Shown in pieces: positions 1 to 11,303 of a stretch of 64,000 bases of DNA. Positions within the stretch are counted from its first letter, which is position 1. Each line of letters starts with the position of its first letter. A program made the translations under genes and the position numbers. Location: assembly GCF_020379485.1 (NCBI RefSeq), contig NC_063450.1, forward strand, positions 52,351,374-52,415,373, in the 5' to 3' direction. The notes beneath the pieces were generated by a model. The model saw only the letters and a program-made list of their open reading frames with translations, did not search any database and was not told the origin of the DNA. This DNA comes from Brassica napus (taxonomy: Eukaryota > Streptophyta > Magnoliopsida > Brassicales > Brassicaceae).

Positions 1-102
1 TTTCTCAAACGCATGTGTGATGTTATCGGCTGTAACGGTGGGCGAGAAGAGGAGTAAGAGGGTTAGGGAGAGGAGAGAAAAGGAGGAGACGTTGAGATTC
101 AT
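1..102 (-). CDS. FLA5: Fasciclin-like arabinogalactan protein, N-terminus only (FLA5/FLA3-like)
   Basis: On the minus strand an ATG at 102 opens a frame of 34 codons that runs off the left edge. It begins with a classic secretory signal peptide (MNLNVSS, then a Leu-rich core ending near SPTVTA), followed by ADNITHAFEK. The NIT...FEK start resembles the first residues of the mature fasciclin domain of Arabidopsis FLA3/FLA5, GPI-anchored cell-wall adhesion proteins active in pollen and reproductive tissue. Synteny supports FLA5: in A. thaliana FLA5 (At4g31370) lies next to FLP1 (At4g31380), and the next intact gene here is FLP1. The fasciclin domain itself is outside the window, so the call rests on signal peptide, short similarity and position. 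Another secreted protein is possible. Confidence 0.55.
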   Translation of the reverse strand, partial: MNLNVSSFSLLSLTLLLLFSPTVTADNITHAFEK

Positions 103-3100
103 CTTGTGTGCTATATAGTGAAAAGCTAAACCTCAATGGGTTCACATGTTTGGTATTTATGCTGAAGTGAGGAAGTTGTAGAATGAACTAGTCTTTTTGA
201 TGAGCTAAGTCTACTCTCCTATTTTTAGTGTGTAATAAGACTTGGCCGTAGATAAATTTAATTATTTGGAGACTAATTTTGTAGATTATTTAGGGTTTGG
301 CATGTGTGTTTATAGAAGAATGATCAAAAGAATAGATTTGTTTCCATGCTTATGTATTCATTTACTAATTATAACTTGACAAAACCTAAAGTTATATGTA
401 CTGAGAAGCCATGCAAAACAATTTGTTACGTCAAATGATATATATTTCGTTTTAAAAACATTTAATCGGTGGATTACGTCAAAGAGGTTGGCAGAGTTTA
501 TTCCCCATGTATAATTAGGCACTTAAGCATATTATCATTATCCAAAAACATGGAATATTTTATATTCTTATTTCTTAGTATTCTTACATTAAATAACACG
601 TTTTATTTGTCGAACCTATGTTCTAAGTTAGATGGTCTTTTACACGATACACATAAAATATATATATAAACACGAATATTAAAAAGTTGCTGCTTTGTAC
701 CTATTATTCGAATTTGCAACTCGGAGAGAGATCATATTCTCTTTGTTAACCTACGAACACAACATCTCATAATTGAGCGCGTTTGCTGCATTGTGCTACT
801 AAAAATGTAATATTCATTAGCGTAATAGTTTTTCAATACTTTTAAAATTCGGGCAGCTGGGCTTAATTGACCTTTAACTAATCTCAACGTGATGCGTCAT
901 GCTAATTAGTTTATATGACGAGCTATAGATCATCATTATTAGTACTAATAACATCATGCTAATTGCTAAACTAGTTTACAGTGCAACTAGTATCATACAC
1001 TTGAGCTATATGTCATCATTATTAGTGTAAACTTCAACTAGCTAGTATCATTCACATGTAAATGTATAATCCTAAGAAGAAACAAATAATTGGTTTCTTG
1101 ACATATAAAAACTAAGCATCGGTTGATCCACCAAAGTGATAGCGGTCACTTGGTCCCGGTATGACCCGGTAAGATAGTAAAAACAATTTATACAAATTCT
1201 AGTCAATAATTCAGTTGGTATATTTCTGGTACACAAGTGGTAGTGACACCCCAAAATTCCAAGTTCAGTTCACCATATGATCTCTTGGCAGTTTTTGTTT
1301 TATATTTTTTACTTTTTTTTCTTCTCATTCTCTTAGAATTTTGGGCATATTATATTTCCTTTATGTTTTATTATGATGATAACAGTACGAACTGATAATA
1401 ACTATGTTGTGTATTTATTTATTTATAATGTAATATTATTACCCTTGCCATATAAAATAATTTAAGTATTTTGATTTAGTTTTATGGCAACTCTAATTAG
1501 TATTTCATGTAAGTTCGAATAAAAATGGCGTAGGAATACATAAATTTCATAAATAACCAAAAATATTTAGTTTTTGAAGCACCAATCCAATTGTAATTGT
1601 AAAATTCTCGTCTTATTCCGCGTTAGAGATCTGAATTTGAGATGTTGTAGTTACCTTCGCCGACCAATTAAATTGTAATATTATAGAATTGGAAAAATGA
1701 TGATATGTGAACCCATAAAATGGCTACACGCCTACGCTAATTGTTATTCTTAAATCACTAATAGTACAAAAAATATTCTAAGATGCCCTAATTAAATATA
1801 ATTTTAAATTACCAGTAAGGAGAAAATTAGATCATGATATAGAGTGATTCACTAGATTGGAATCAAATTTCATGTAGTCTAATGATATATAATAAAATAT
1901 AAATACCAATACTAGTAATGTTAGGTATCTAAAATTAGACCGAGATATCATTTTCTTGACAGGATCATTCTAAGCTGCAAGTGACATACCGATCGCTCAT
2001 TCATTGGCTACTCGAGCATATCTTTCGCAATAAGAATACCACTAAAGCTATTGATCCCTCCCTATAAGATATATATATGTGTGTATGTGTGCTAATTACA
2101 GTTAAATTAACTTTTCTTAATTAATTTTGCAAAATCAATTAAGAAAACGTTGAAGATGGCTTGAATGTTCCCAACACCTAATCATTTCTGACGTCTAGAG
2201 GTATATAGTAATTAAACACTACATATAAAAGTGTGATGAATATTTTCTGGCTGAATCAAAAGGTTGGGTAGAGTATGTGGACACACGAAGAATGAGAATA
2301 ATAGTTGGAAAGTGTATATCGGAGGCCTCTAGAAACAACATATAGATAATCACAGAGAATAGTTCCAAAATTTTACTGATATAGTTCTATTTTTAGTTTT
2401 GTAGAATTTACCTTTGTGATGTTGACACATCGATCAAGAACAAAGGAGGAGAACAAAGCAAACGATAAACGGATAGAGGCAGTAAATGCATAAGATGCAT
2501 AAGAATAATCAATATCAGTATAACTTCGGGTGCCTATTTGTATTCATTGAATATCGACCATGGTCAATGAACTTCAGATTTTGGTGGAATGGGTCATCGA
2601 TATGAGATCCGTGAATCAATACCGGCAAATACACTCGATTGGCTTGCGGTTTAAGTTTGGCTGAGATGGGCTGTAACCTTTTGATATAAAGTCACATAAC
2701 CGTGAAGATCCCAAAAGTTTTGTAAGCCCAAAAACTAATAATGCGAAGCTTTACATCCGGATACAATCCATCAATATATCACTGTTATGTGGCCAAGGAG
2801 AATCAAACTCATGGCATAAGTTTTGCCAATACGTTCTCTTCATTATGTTCTTAATTTTGATCTCTAATATAATGTATCTCAAAGTTTAGGACGTTTTTAA
2901 TCAATATAGGGCATAAATTAATTACATCGCAAAATCATCACAAATAAATAAGTGTGATGGATATTCCGCCCGCAGAAAAAACTAGTTTGGACCTAATTTA
3001 GGTAATAGTTTATCATTAGAATGGTTTGGTAGAATGTTTTAGTCTTGTTTATTAGTACTATCCTAATGATGAAAATACAAACTATTATATTTCTACCTCA

Positions 3101-3328
3101 CGAGCGGTCGCAAAATGATAGCTAGATTACCAAAAAGTAAATTGTCATGCAACATCTTCAATATACTGAAAAAGTGTTTACAAATAAATTACAAATTGCA
3201 CGAGCAACGTCATGCATGTCGTATAATATAATATATATGGGACCTAAAACGGTAAGTAAAAGGAGGAACAAAAGGACTAAAAACTTTGTGGTTGTGTTGT
3301 GTGAGTGCTTAAGAGAATGAGGACTGAG
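103..3328. other. Intergenic region upstream of the FLA5-like gene
   Basis: AT-rich DNA with no convincing coding frame on either strand. It contains the promoter of the minus-strand FLA5-like gene. A local imperfect repeat around 920-1060 (two copies of a segment containing atcattattagt) and a short A/T-rich inverted repeat near 2100-2150 (cttaattaattttg / caaaatcaattaag) are visible. Nothing else is supported. Confidence 0.5.
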
Positions 3329-3333
3329 TGAGT

Positions 3334-3583
3334 TGTTAGAGATAAACTTGAAGATAGCTTGAAACTCAAGTCATATTAATCCTACTTGTATTAGGATTAG
3401 GATAAGAGGTTTTACTATTAAGTATAGGAGTTTTAGATCTCAATATAAGAAGATGTTGAGTTGTGACATGAACTTATAAGTGAGAGAGATTATTGTGAGA
3501 GCTTAAGTTTTGAGAGATTTTCTTAAGCTAATAAAGAAGTTATTCTATAATATTGTGAGTTAAGCAAACATGTTAGACCATTA
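3334..3583 (+). repeat. 5' LTR of the degenerate Copia element
   Basis: A 250-bp direct repeat matching 7703-7900 plus 11247-11298. A tract reading ctcaatataagaag near its middle, ctctatataagaag in the other LTR, is the likely TATA box of the element. The primer-binding site starts at 3584. Confidence 0.9.
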
Positions 3584-3602
3584 ATTGGTATCAGAGCAAA
3601 AT

Positions 3603-6600
3603 CTGAAATCATATTCAACGAAGATGGGAGACATCACGACCGTATCGACGAGACCAAAAGAAGGGCCATCATCCATAAAGTGTCCGATGCTGACGGCAAC
3701 AAACTATACAGTTTGGGCAATGCACATGAAGGTCCTTCTCAAGGTTCATAAAGTATGGGAAACCGTTGAAAGTGAGACGATCGAACCCGAGAAGAACGAT
3801 ATGGCCACAACTCTTCTCTTCTAATCCATTCCAGAGGCGCTTATCTTGCAGGTCGGAGAGTTAGATACCGCGAAGCAGGTTTGTGACGCCACTAAATCCC
3901 GGCAGCTAGGAGCAGACAGAGTTAGAGAAGCTCGTTTACAGACCTTAATGGCAGAATTCGATCGCTTGAAAATGAAGGAAACTGATACAATCGATGACTT
4001 CGTTGGCAAGCTATCTGAGATTTCTTCGAAATCTGCGTCTTTAGGGGAAAACATTGAGGAAACTAAACTAGTCAAGAAATTTCTCAAGAGTCTTCCTAGA
4101 AAGAAGTACATACACTTCGTGGCGTCCCTCGAACAAGTACTTGATCTCAAGGTAACAAGCTTTGAAGATATCATTGGTAGATTAAAAGCTTATGAGGAGC
4201 GGGTTGGAGAGGATGATGAGGATGGTCATGAAGAACAGAGTAAGCTTATGTATGCGAACTCAGAGAATCGAGAGTACAATGGAGACTTTAGAAACAGAGG
4301 ACGAGGAGGTCGTTCATATGGAAGAGGACGAGGACGAGGAAGATCTTATCAAGAGTTTGACATATCAAGAATTACGTGTTTTAGGTGTGACAAGAAAGGA
4401 CACTTCGCGTCCAGTTGCCCCGATAGACTTTTGAAGCTTCAAGAGACATACGAAAACAGACTCAAGGAGATAACAGATGATACACAAGAGGCAGATAGGT
4501 TATTGATGCACGAAGTAGTCTACCTCAATGAGAAGAACGTAAACCCCAAGGAATTTGAAGCTAGCTCGGATAGTGACAGAGTTTGGTATCTCGACAATGG
4601 GGTGAGTAATCACATGACAGGGAGGTATGAGTACTTTAAGAATATTGATTATTCGGAAACAGGAAAAATGAGATTTGGAGATGACTCAAGAATCGACATC
4701 AAAGGCAAAGGCTCCATACTATTTGTAAGTCAAAACGGTTATAAGAAGATCTTGGCTGATGTCTACTACATACCAGAGTTGAAGAGCAATATCATTAGTC
4801 TTGGACAGGCTACAGAGGCTGGTTGTGAAGTGAGGATGAAAGAGGAATACCTTTTTCTCCATGACAAGCAAGGGAAACTTATAGTACAAGCAAAGAGGTC
4901 GAGAAACAGACTGTACAAAGTTTTGATGAACATCGTGGAAGCTAAGTGCCTTCAGGTGGAGACACAATCCGAAAGTAGTAAATGGCATGCACGGTTGGGT
5001 CATATTGGAAAAAATACCATGCGAATGACGATGAAAGAGCAACTAGTAATAGGCTTGCCAAGCCTAAACGTCGACAATGAAACGTGCTATTCGTGTTTAC
5101 TTGGCAAGCACGGCAGAGCTCCATTCCCTAACTCCACTGTGTATCGAGCAACTCAGCCATTGGAACTCATTCACGGCGACTTGTGTGGACCCATCACACC
5201 TCCTACCGCCGGAAAGAATCGATATATATTTGTTCTAATTGACGACTACTCAAGGTATATGTGGTCAATACTTTTGAAAGAGAAGAGTGAAGCTCTAGAA
5301 AAATTTAAAGTTTTCAAAACCGCCATTGAAGGAGAAACAAAAGAGTCTATAAAGACTTTTAGATCTGATAGGGGAGGTGAGTTCACATCAAATGAGTTCA
5401 GAAGCTTCTGCGAGACGACGGGAATAAACAGACACCTAACTGCTCTATATTCGCCACAACAAAACGGAGTGGTAGAACGACGAAACAGAACGCTGATGAG
5501 ATGACAAAGAGTATCCTCAAGCACATGAGCGTACCTAACTATCTGTGGGGTGAAGGAGTTAGACACGCCACTTATATCATCAACCGGGTAGGAACAAAAG
5601 TTCTCGAGTCTCAGACACCATATGAGGCTCTAAAAGGTCGAAAGCCTAATGTCGAGCATCTCAAAGTGTTTGGATGTATCAGTTATGCCAAGGTGGATAC
5701 ACCACATCTAAGAAAGTTGGACGACAGATCAAGGATACTAGTACATTTAGGAACGAAACCGAGGAGCAAAGCATACAGATTATTCGATCCAATGAACCGG
5801 AAGATAGTTGTAAGTAGAAACGTGGTGTTCGACGAGCAAAAGAGTTGGAATTGGAGTGTCTCTACAAGCGAAGCAGCTCTTGCTCAGGGATCATTCAAGC
5901 TTTCTTTCGGTGATTTTGGGAACAATGGCATACGAGATGATGAAGGAAACGTAGATGAGAGTGTCAAAGAAGGTAAAGAGGAAGAACAAACTCCTATAAC
6001 AACATCAGTTGATGACAACGCTCATGAGACAGAATCCGAAACAGAGCAAGAAGCAGAGCCTGTACTACGAAGATCAACTAGGGTCAGTAAGGCTCCAGCC
6101 TACTTAGAGGACTATGTATACCTATCTGAAGTCGAAGGAGAACGTCTGTTACTACTGTTGAATGAGGAGTCATTCAACTATGATGAAGCATGTGAAGAAG
6201 AGATATGGAGGAACGCTTGCGACGATGAGATACTATCTATAGTGAAGAACAAGACTTGGGAACTGGTAGACCTTCCTCCCGGAGCTAAAGCCATAGGTTT
6301 GAAGTGGATTTTCAAGATAAAAAGAAATTCTGATGGAACTATAAACAAACATAAGTCAAGGTTGGTAGCTAAGGGATACATTCAAAGACACGGTGTACAC
6401 TATGAAGAGGTTTTCTCACCTGTGGCGCGAATAGAAATTGTACGTCTCATCATAGCACTAGCAGCTTCGAGAGGGTGGCAAGTGCATCATCTTGATGTCA
6501 AGACAGCCTTCCTGAACGGTGATCTAAAAGAAAATGTTTATGTATGTCAACCGGAGGGATATATAGTCAAAGGAAGTGAAGAGAAAGTTTACAAATTAAA

Positions 6601-7748
6601 GAGACGTTGTATGGCTTGAAACAAACCCCGAGGGCATGGAACGAGAAACTTAATGAAACCCTCGAGGATCTGAAGTTTGTTAGATGCACAAAGGAAGCAT
6701 CTATGTATTGTTTGATGATAGATGGAGACGTTTTGCTTGTGGCGGTATATGTTGATGATTTGTTGATCACAAGAGACGAGTTCAAGGGCAATATGTCGAA
6801 CAAATTCGAGATGAGTGATCTTGGTCTCTTAACCTATTATCTAGGCATTGAAGTCGTTCAACACAATGGTGGAATATCAATCAAGCAAGCGAGCTATGCA
6901 AAGTAAGTTCTTGAAGAAACGAGCATGATTGACTGCAATGCAACACAGTATCCTATGGATGCTGGTCTCAAGCTCTCCAAGGCGGATCAGGAAGCAAGCG
7001 TGGATGAGAAGGACTACCGCAGGATCATAGGGTGCTTGCGTTACTTACTCGACCGGACTTATCCTATTCCGTTGGAGTATTAAGCAGGTATATGCATGAA
7101 CCTAAAGCTTCTCATTGGGCGGCTTTAAAACATGTTCTAAGGTATGTGAAAGGCACATTTGCATATGGTCTCAACTTCTCCCGGTCAAGCAAAGCAGGCT
7201 GGACGTTAACAGGGTATAGTGACAGTAGTCACAATGTTGACATTGATGATGGAAGACGTACCACAGGCGATATGTTCTACCTAAACGATTGCCCTATCAC
7301 ATGGTGCTCTCAAAAGAAAGAAACAGTTGCTCTATCTTCGTGTGAAGCCGAGTTCATGGCAGCTACTGAGGCGGCAAAACAAGCAATTTGGCTACAGGAA
7401 TTACTTGCTGAAGTAACTGAAGAACCGTGTGAGAAGGTGGTGGTTAAGATAGATAACAAGTCTGCAATAGCGCTTACAAAGAATCCGGTTTTCCATGGAC
7501 GGAGTAAGCATATTCATAAACGTTATCATTTCATTCGAGAATGCATAGACAATGGTCTAGTGGACGTGGAGCACATTGCAGGGAGTCTTCAGAAAGCTGA
7601 CATTCTTACGAAAGCCTTAGGGAGATTGAAATTCAAAGAGATGCGAGAACTGGTTGGAGTTCAAGATTTGAAAGATGGTGACTTCAAGTTTAAAGGGGAG
7701 AATGTTAGAGATAAATTTGAAGATAACTTGAAACTCAAGTCATACTAA
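3603..7748 (+). pseudogene. Copia gag-pol polyprotein, broken
   Basis: The reading order is gag, CCHC knuckle (CFRCDKKGHFASSC), protease (DNGVSNHMTG, with Asn replacing the usual Ser-Gly context), GAG-pre-integrase (WHARLGHI), integrase core, reverse transcriptase (VYVDDLLIT) and RNase H (CEAEFMAATEAAKQAIW). Protease-integrase-RT-RNase H is the Copia order. Damage: in-frame TAA near 3822 in gag; frameshift near 5500 at the end of the integrase core; frameshift near 6605 in RT just before YGLKQ; in-frame TAA at 6904-6906; frameshift near 7040-7050. The element cannot make a full polyprotein. RNase H downstream of 7032 remains open to 7748. The frame starting at 3846 (552 codons) is the largest surviving piece. 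Confidence 0.92.
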
Positions 7749-7900
7749 TCCTATTTGTATTAGGATTAGGATAAAAAGTTTTACTATTAAGTTTAGGAGT
7801 TTTAAATCTCTATATAAGAAGATGTTGAGTTGTGACATGAACTTATAAGTGAGAGAGATTACTGTGAGAGCTTAAGTTTTGAGAGATTTTCTTAAGCTAA
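7703..7900 (+). repeat. 3' LTR of the degenerate Copia, first part
   Basis: Matches the first 198 bp of the 5' LTR up to cttaagctaa. The match stops exactly at 7900 and resumes at 11247 (taaagaagtt), which defines the Helitron insertion point between A and T. Confidence 0.92.
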
Positions 7901-8945
7901 TCTTACTCTATTAAAAGGAGAATATAAGCTCCGTTGAGCCTATCCACCTCAGCAAATTAAATCACCCAATGAAATATAATTTTTTTGTCATGTTACTATT
8001 CATTGACATGAGTTTTTTGCCTTGTCACTATTTATTGAATCCAATAAAACACTTTATCTTCATTGTTCTTAATTCTTATTGAAGTCTATGAAATTGTCGT
8101 TATCCTACATTTAAGAACCTCTATTTTTTTAAACTTAATTCCCTTCGTTGATCCTTGCAAGATGAGAGACGATGACGTTTCAACTTCCGTTGTTTCTCTC
8201 TTTATAACTCTTTCGCTGAATCTTAACCAAAGGTATCACTTCTTATAATTTGGAATCCTGCTAAATTTTAGATGTAATATTTAGTTTACAAAACGAAATA
8301 AAATAATCATACACTACATTCTCATCTTTATTGTGTTAATCATGTTATTCTTTTTTGGTTTCGTATGATGGAAACCTATTTTACAACACATAATCCATGA
8401 TACATTTGAGAAACTAAAAATAAAAACTTAAGCCTTTTTCAAAAATCTTACTCTATTAAAAGGGGAATATAAGCTCCATTGATTATATCCACCTCAGCAA
8501 ATTAAATCACCCAATGAAATATAATTTTTTTGCCATGTCACTATTTATTGAATCCAAAACACTTCATCTTCGTTGTTCTTATTGAAGTCTATGAAATTGT
8601 CGTTATCCTACATTTAAGAACCTCCATTTTTTTAAACTTAATTCCCTTCGTTGATCCTTGCAAGATGAGAGACGATGACGTTTCAACTTCCGTTGTTTCT
8701 CTCTTTATAACTCTTTCGCTGAATCTTAGCCAAATGTATCACTTCTTATAATTTGGAGTCCTGCTAAATTTTAGATGTAATATTTAGTTTACAAAACGAA
8801 ATAAAATAACCATACACTACATTCTCATCTTTATTGTGTTAATCATGTTATTCTTTTTTGGTTTCGTATGATGGAAACCTATTTTACAACACATAATCCA
8901 TGATACATTTGAGAAACTAAAAATAAAAACTTAAGCCTTTTTCAA
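7901..8945 (+). repeat. Tandem duplication of the Helitron 5' end
   Basis: Two direct copies, about 7901-8446 and 8447-8945, share nearly all of their sequence, each starting TCTTACTCTATTAAAAGG and ending cttaagcctttttcaaaaa. Only one 3' end is found, so this is a duplicated 5' terminus and not two complete Helitrons. Confidence 0.85.
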
Positions 8946-10230
8946 AAATAAAAAATAAAAATAGAAAACTCTGTACTACAAAATATATGCAGAACATAGT
9001 AAAAAACATTCGGTTTAAATGTGTCAGACAAGAATATATTCTAAATTTACACTAAATACAATCTAGAATGCAAAAATATACATACAAAAATGACAAGTTT
9101 TACCAAATTATACCATATCATTCGCGTGTAAATGTCAACGTAGTATATAGAATAATATGTTCAAATAATAGAAAAATTGTCAGATCACAATGATTCAAAT
9201 AACAGACCACTATTTTAAAGGAATAAATAAATATGCAAAGTTATAAATTTTAAAATTACAAGTACCACGTAAAATTGTAGGACAAAACAATTGAGTTCAA
9301 TAAATAAAATTGAGAATTCGGCCAAAAAAAGCACGAACTTTACACGAATCGCCAAAAAAAAGTTGTACTCGAATCTGGCCAAAAAAATATCGTACTTTTA
9401 TTGACTCTTTTAGTTTATTAAGCCACTTAAGATTGACTAGCCATTTTAGCACACCGTGAACCCACAGTTAAGACAGTGTTAAATAAACGTTAAATGTTGG
9501 CGTTAAGCGAAACGACGTCGTTTTCAAATGAGATGAAGCGACGTCGTTTTACATGATTTGAAAAAAAAAAAAATACACCCCTAGATTTGAACTCAGGTTG
9601 ATTAGGACAAATGACAAGGTATTTTACCACTGGGCTAGTGGCACTTTCAATTGAGTTACTAACACATTTAATAATATTTGGTACTGATTGAATATAAAAA
9701 AATTCTCAAAAAACTTTAAAAGATCTTTAAAATTCCAAAAAATTAAAAAACTAAAAAAACAATTTATAAAATTAATTTTGAAATTAAAATTAAAAATAAA
9801 AATTTTTTTTCTTTAAAAATCAAAAATATTCCAAAATTTTCATTTTTTTAAATTCCAAAAAATTTAAAAATTCAAAGAAAATGCAAAAAACTAAAGTTAC
9901 AATTATCAGCTAAAAATTAAAATCGCACTCATAATGGGTACAATAATTATTTTAAGCATTTTAATTTAATTTTAATATGTGGGTATCTTTTTATGTGTGT
10001 ATAATTAATTTCAATTTTAGCAATTGTTTAAAAAAAATTGAAAATTTTGGAAGATTTTTGATTTTTTTTTAAAAAAAAATTATTTTTAATTTTAATTTCG
10101 AAATTAATTTTATAATTTTTTTTATTTTTTCAATTTTTTGGAATTTTAAAAATCTTTTAAAGTTTTTAGAGAATTTTTTTATATTCAATCAGTACCAAAT
10201 AAAATTAAATGTGTTTGTAACTCCTTTGAA

Positions 10231-10300
10231 AGTGCCACTAGCCCAGTGGTAAAATACCTTGCAATTTGTCCCAACCAACCTGAGTTCGAATATAAAGGTC
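10231..10300 (+). repeat. tRNA-like segment (A box and B box) in the foldback arm
   Basis: TAGCCCAGTGG at 10239-10249 fits the pol III A-box consensus TRGYNNARNNG. GTTCGAATA at 10284-10292 is a near B box about 35 nt downstream. The inverted copy in the left arm (about 9580-9645, minus strand) has GTTCAAATC, a full B-box match. This looks tRNA-derived, as in SINE heads. It is not a functional tRNA: no acceptor stem could be drawn. Confidence 0.5.
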
Positions 10301-10431
10301 TACTTCTTTTTATTTTCAAATCATGTAAAACGACGTTGTTTCATTTAACGCCAACAATAAACGACATCAAACTTTTCTGTTAAATTTGCTGAAGGCTTGC
10401 TAAATTGGCAAGTCAACGAAAACATTGTTAA

Positions 10432-11057
10432 TTAGGCTTTGATTGGTAACCATGCGGAATGGCGGAATGGCATATGAAACGCGATTCCGCAAGTATTTTA
10501 CCAATCAAGAAAATGTTGCGGAATTGAAAAAGAACGCAAAAACGCAGATTGCGTTTTTGCCGACAAAATTATAAAGAAAAAGTTTATTAAGTGGAAAAGT
10601 GAGTTTTAGTAGATTATGGTGGAAAAGTTTACAAAATTAACACTTTTATATTATTCAATTATATGTTAATACTATCTTAAAATTTAAAATACATACTAAT
10701 AATTTTTTAATGATGAATAGTTATGTTGTAAATACAAATTTATTATAACTTTTATATTATAAAATGTTAATTTATTGTTAAAACATATTGAAAGATAAAC
10801 TAGATATTTATAATAAAAACTAAAATATTTTTAATACATTTTACTTGTTTTCAGATTTATAATCATTAGTTTAATTATTGCTATTTGTTTTTTTGTTATA
10901 AAAATTAAATATCATATAAAATAGTTTAATCAATTTAATATATATTCCACCATTCCACAAATTTTAAAATTTTCCGCCGCTTAATTAATTTTTTGCGCAG
11001 CTTAACTATTATTTCTGTGATTCCGCGATTAAGCGATGGTTACCAATCGGAGCCTTA
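10432..11057. mobile_element. PIF/Harbinger (Tourist-like) MITE nested in the foldback
   Basis: The element spans 10435-11054 (620 bp). Termini GGCTTTGATTGGTAACCAT and ATGGTTACCAATCGGAGCC are inverted copies. Flanks are TTA on both sides (10432-10434 and 11055-11057), the 3-bp target typical of PIF/Harbinger. A subterminal repeat (gcggaatggcggaatgg / ccaccattccac) adds symmetry. No coding capacity. This is the innermost and therefore youngest level of the nest. Confidence 0.82.
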
Positions 11058-11303
11058 ATTCTAAAGTCAATGAAAGTTTTGTGTTTTTTTGGTCAACTCA
11101 AAAGTTCATGTTTCTTTTGGCAATTCGTGCAAAGTTCGTGATTTTTTTGGTCGGATTCTCAAATAAAATTACATAAAGTTAAAGAATTTTTAAAAATAGA
11201 AGCAAAAAACAAGACAAAATACAAAAATTTTAAAAATAGAATCTAGTAAAGAAGTTATTCTATAATCTTGTGAGTTAAGCAAACACGTTAGACCATTATG
11301 AGT

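Larger units (their letters stand above)
9302..11170. mobile_element. Long-arm foldback, MULE-like, nested in the Helitron
   Basis: The element spans 9312-11160, starts GAGAATTCGGCCAAAAA and ends with the near-inverse TTTTTTTGGTCGGATTCTC. It is flanked by a perfect 10-bp direct repeat, AAATAAAATT (9302-9311 and 11161-11170), consistent with the 8-11 bp duplications of Mutator-like elements. The two arms are long inverted repeats (about 9312-9960 and 10000-11160 minus a MITE at 10435-11054). Both arms contain ACGACGTCGTTTT-like motifs and a tRNA-like segment. The centre is very AT-rich. No transposase is present. Confidence 0.75.
7901..11246 (+). mobile_element. Non-autonomous Helitron inserted in the Copia 3' LTR
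   Basis: The insert interrupts the LTR exactly between A (7900) and T (11247). It starts with TC (TCTTACTCTATTAAAAGG, an A. thaliana ATREP-like Helitron 5' end) and finishes with CTAG (11243-11246). TC...CTRR inserted at A|T without target duplication is the Helitron signature. It encodes no Rep/helicase. Two short frames at 8063-8248 and 8530-8751 are copies of each other within a tandem 5' repeat and are not credible genes. No GC-rich hairpin is obvious before the 3' CTAG, so the 3' end may be variant. It carries a MULE-like foldback at 9312-11160. Confidence 0.85.
3329..11303 (+). mobile_element. Degenerate Ty1/Copia LTR retrotransposon (outermost element of a nest)
   Basis: The element proper spans 3334-11298 and is flanked by the 5-bp target duplication TGAGT (3329-3333 and 11299-11303). 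The 5' LTR is 3334-3583 (250 bp). The 3' LTR is split into 7703-7900 (198 bp) and 11247-11298 (52 bp), which also sum to 250 bp, because a Helitron (7901-11246) landed inside it. LTRs begin TGTTAGAG and end CCATTA. A tRNA-Met type primer site (TTGGTATCAGAGC) follows the 5' LTR, and a purine tract (aaaggggagaa) precedes the 3' LTR. About a dozen differences separate the LTRs by eye (near 5%), so it is moderately old. Its coding region is broken in at least five places. Confidence 0.93.

Noticed and set aside
2960..2985. Possible Helitron 3' end (ccgcccgcagaaaaaactag followed by T)
   Set aside because: There is no matching second stem arm, so the hairpin is missing.
8063..8248. Small frame repeated at 8530-8751
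   Set aside because: Part of the tandem Helitron 5' repeat, with no homology or conserved start context.
10231..10300. Functional tRNA gene
   Set aside because: A and B boxes are present but no acceptor or anticodon stems could be drawn, and an inverted copy sits in the other arm.
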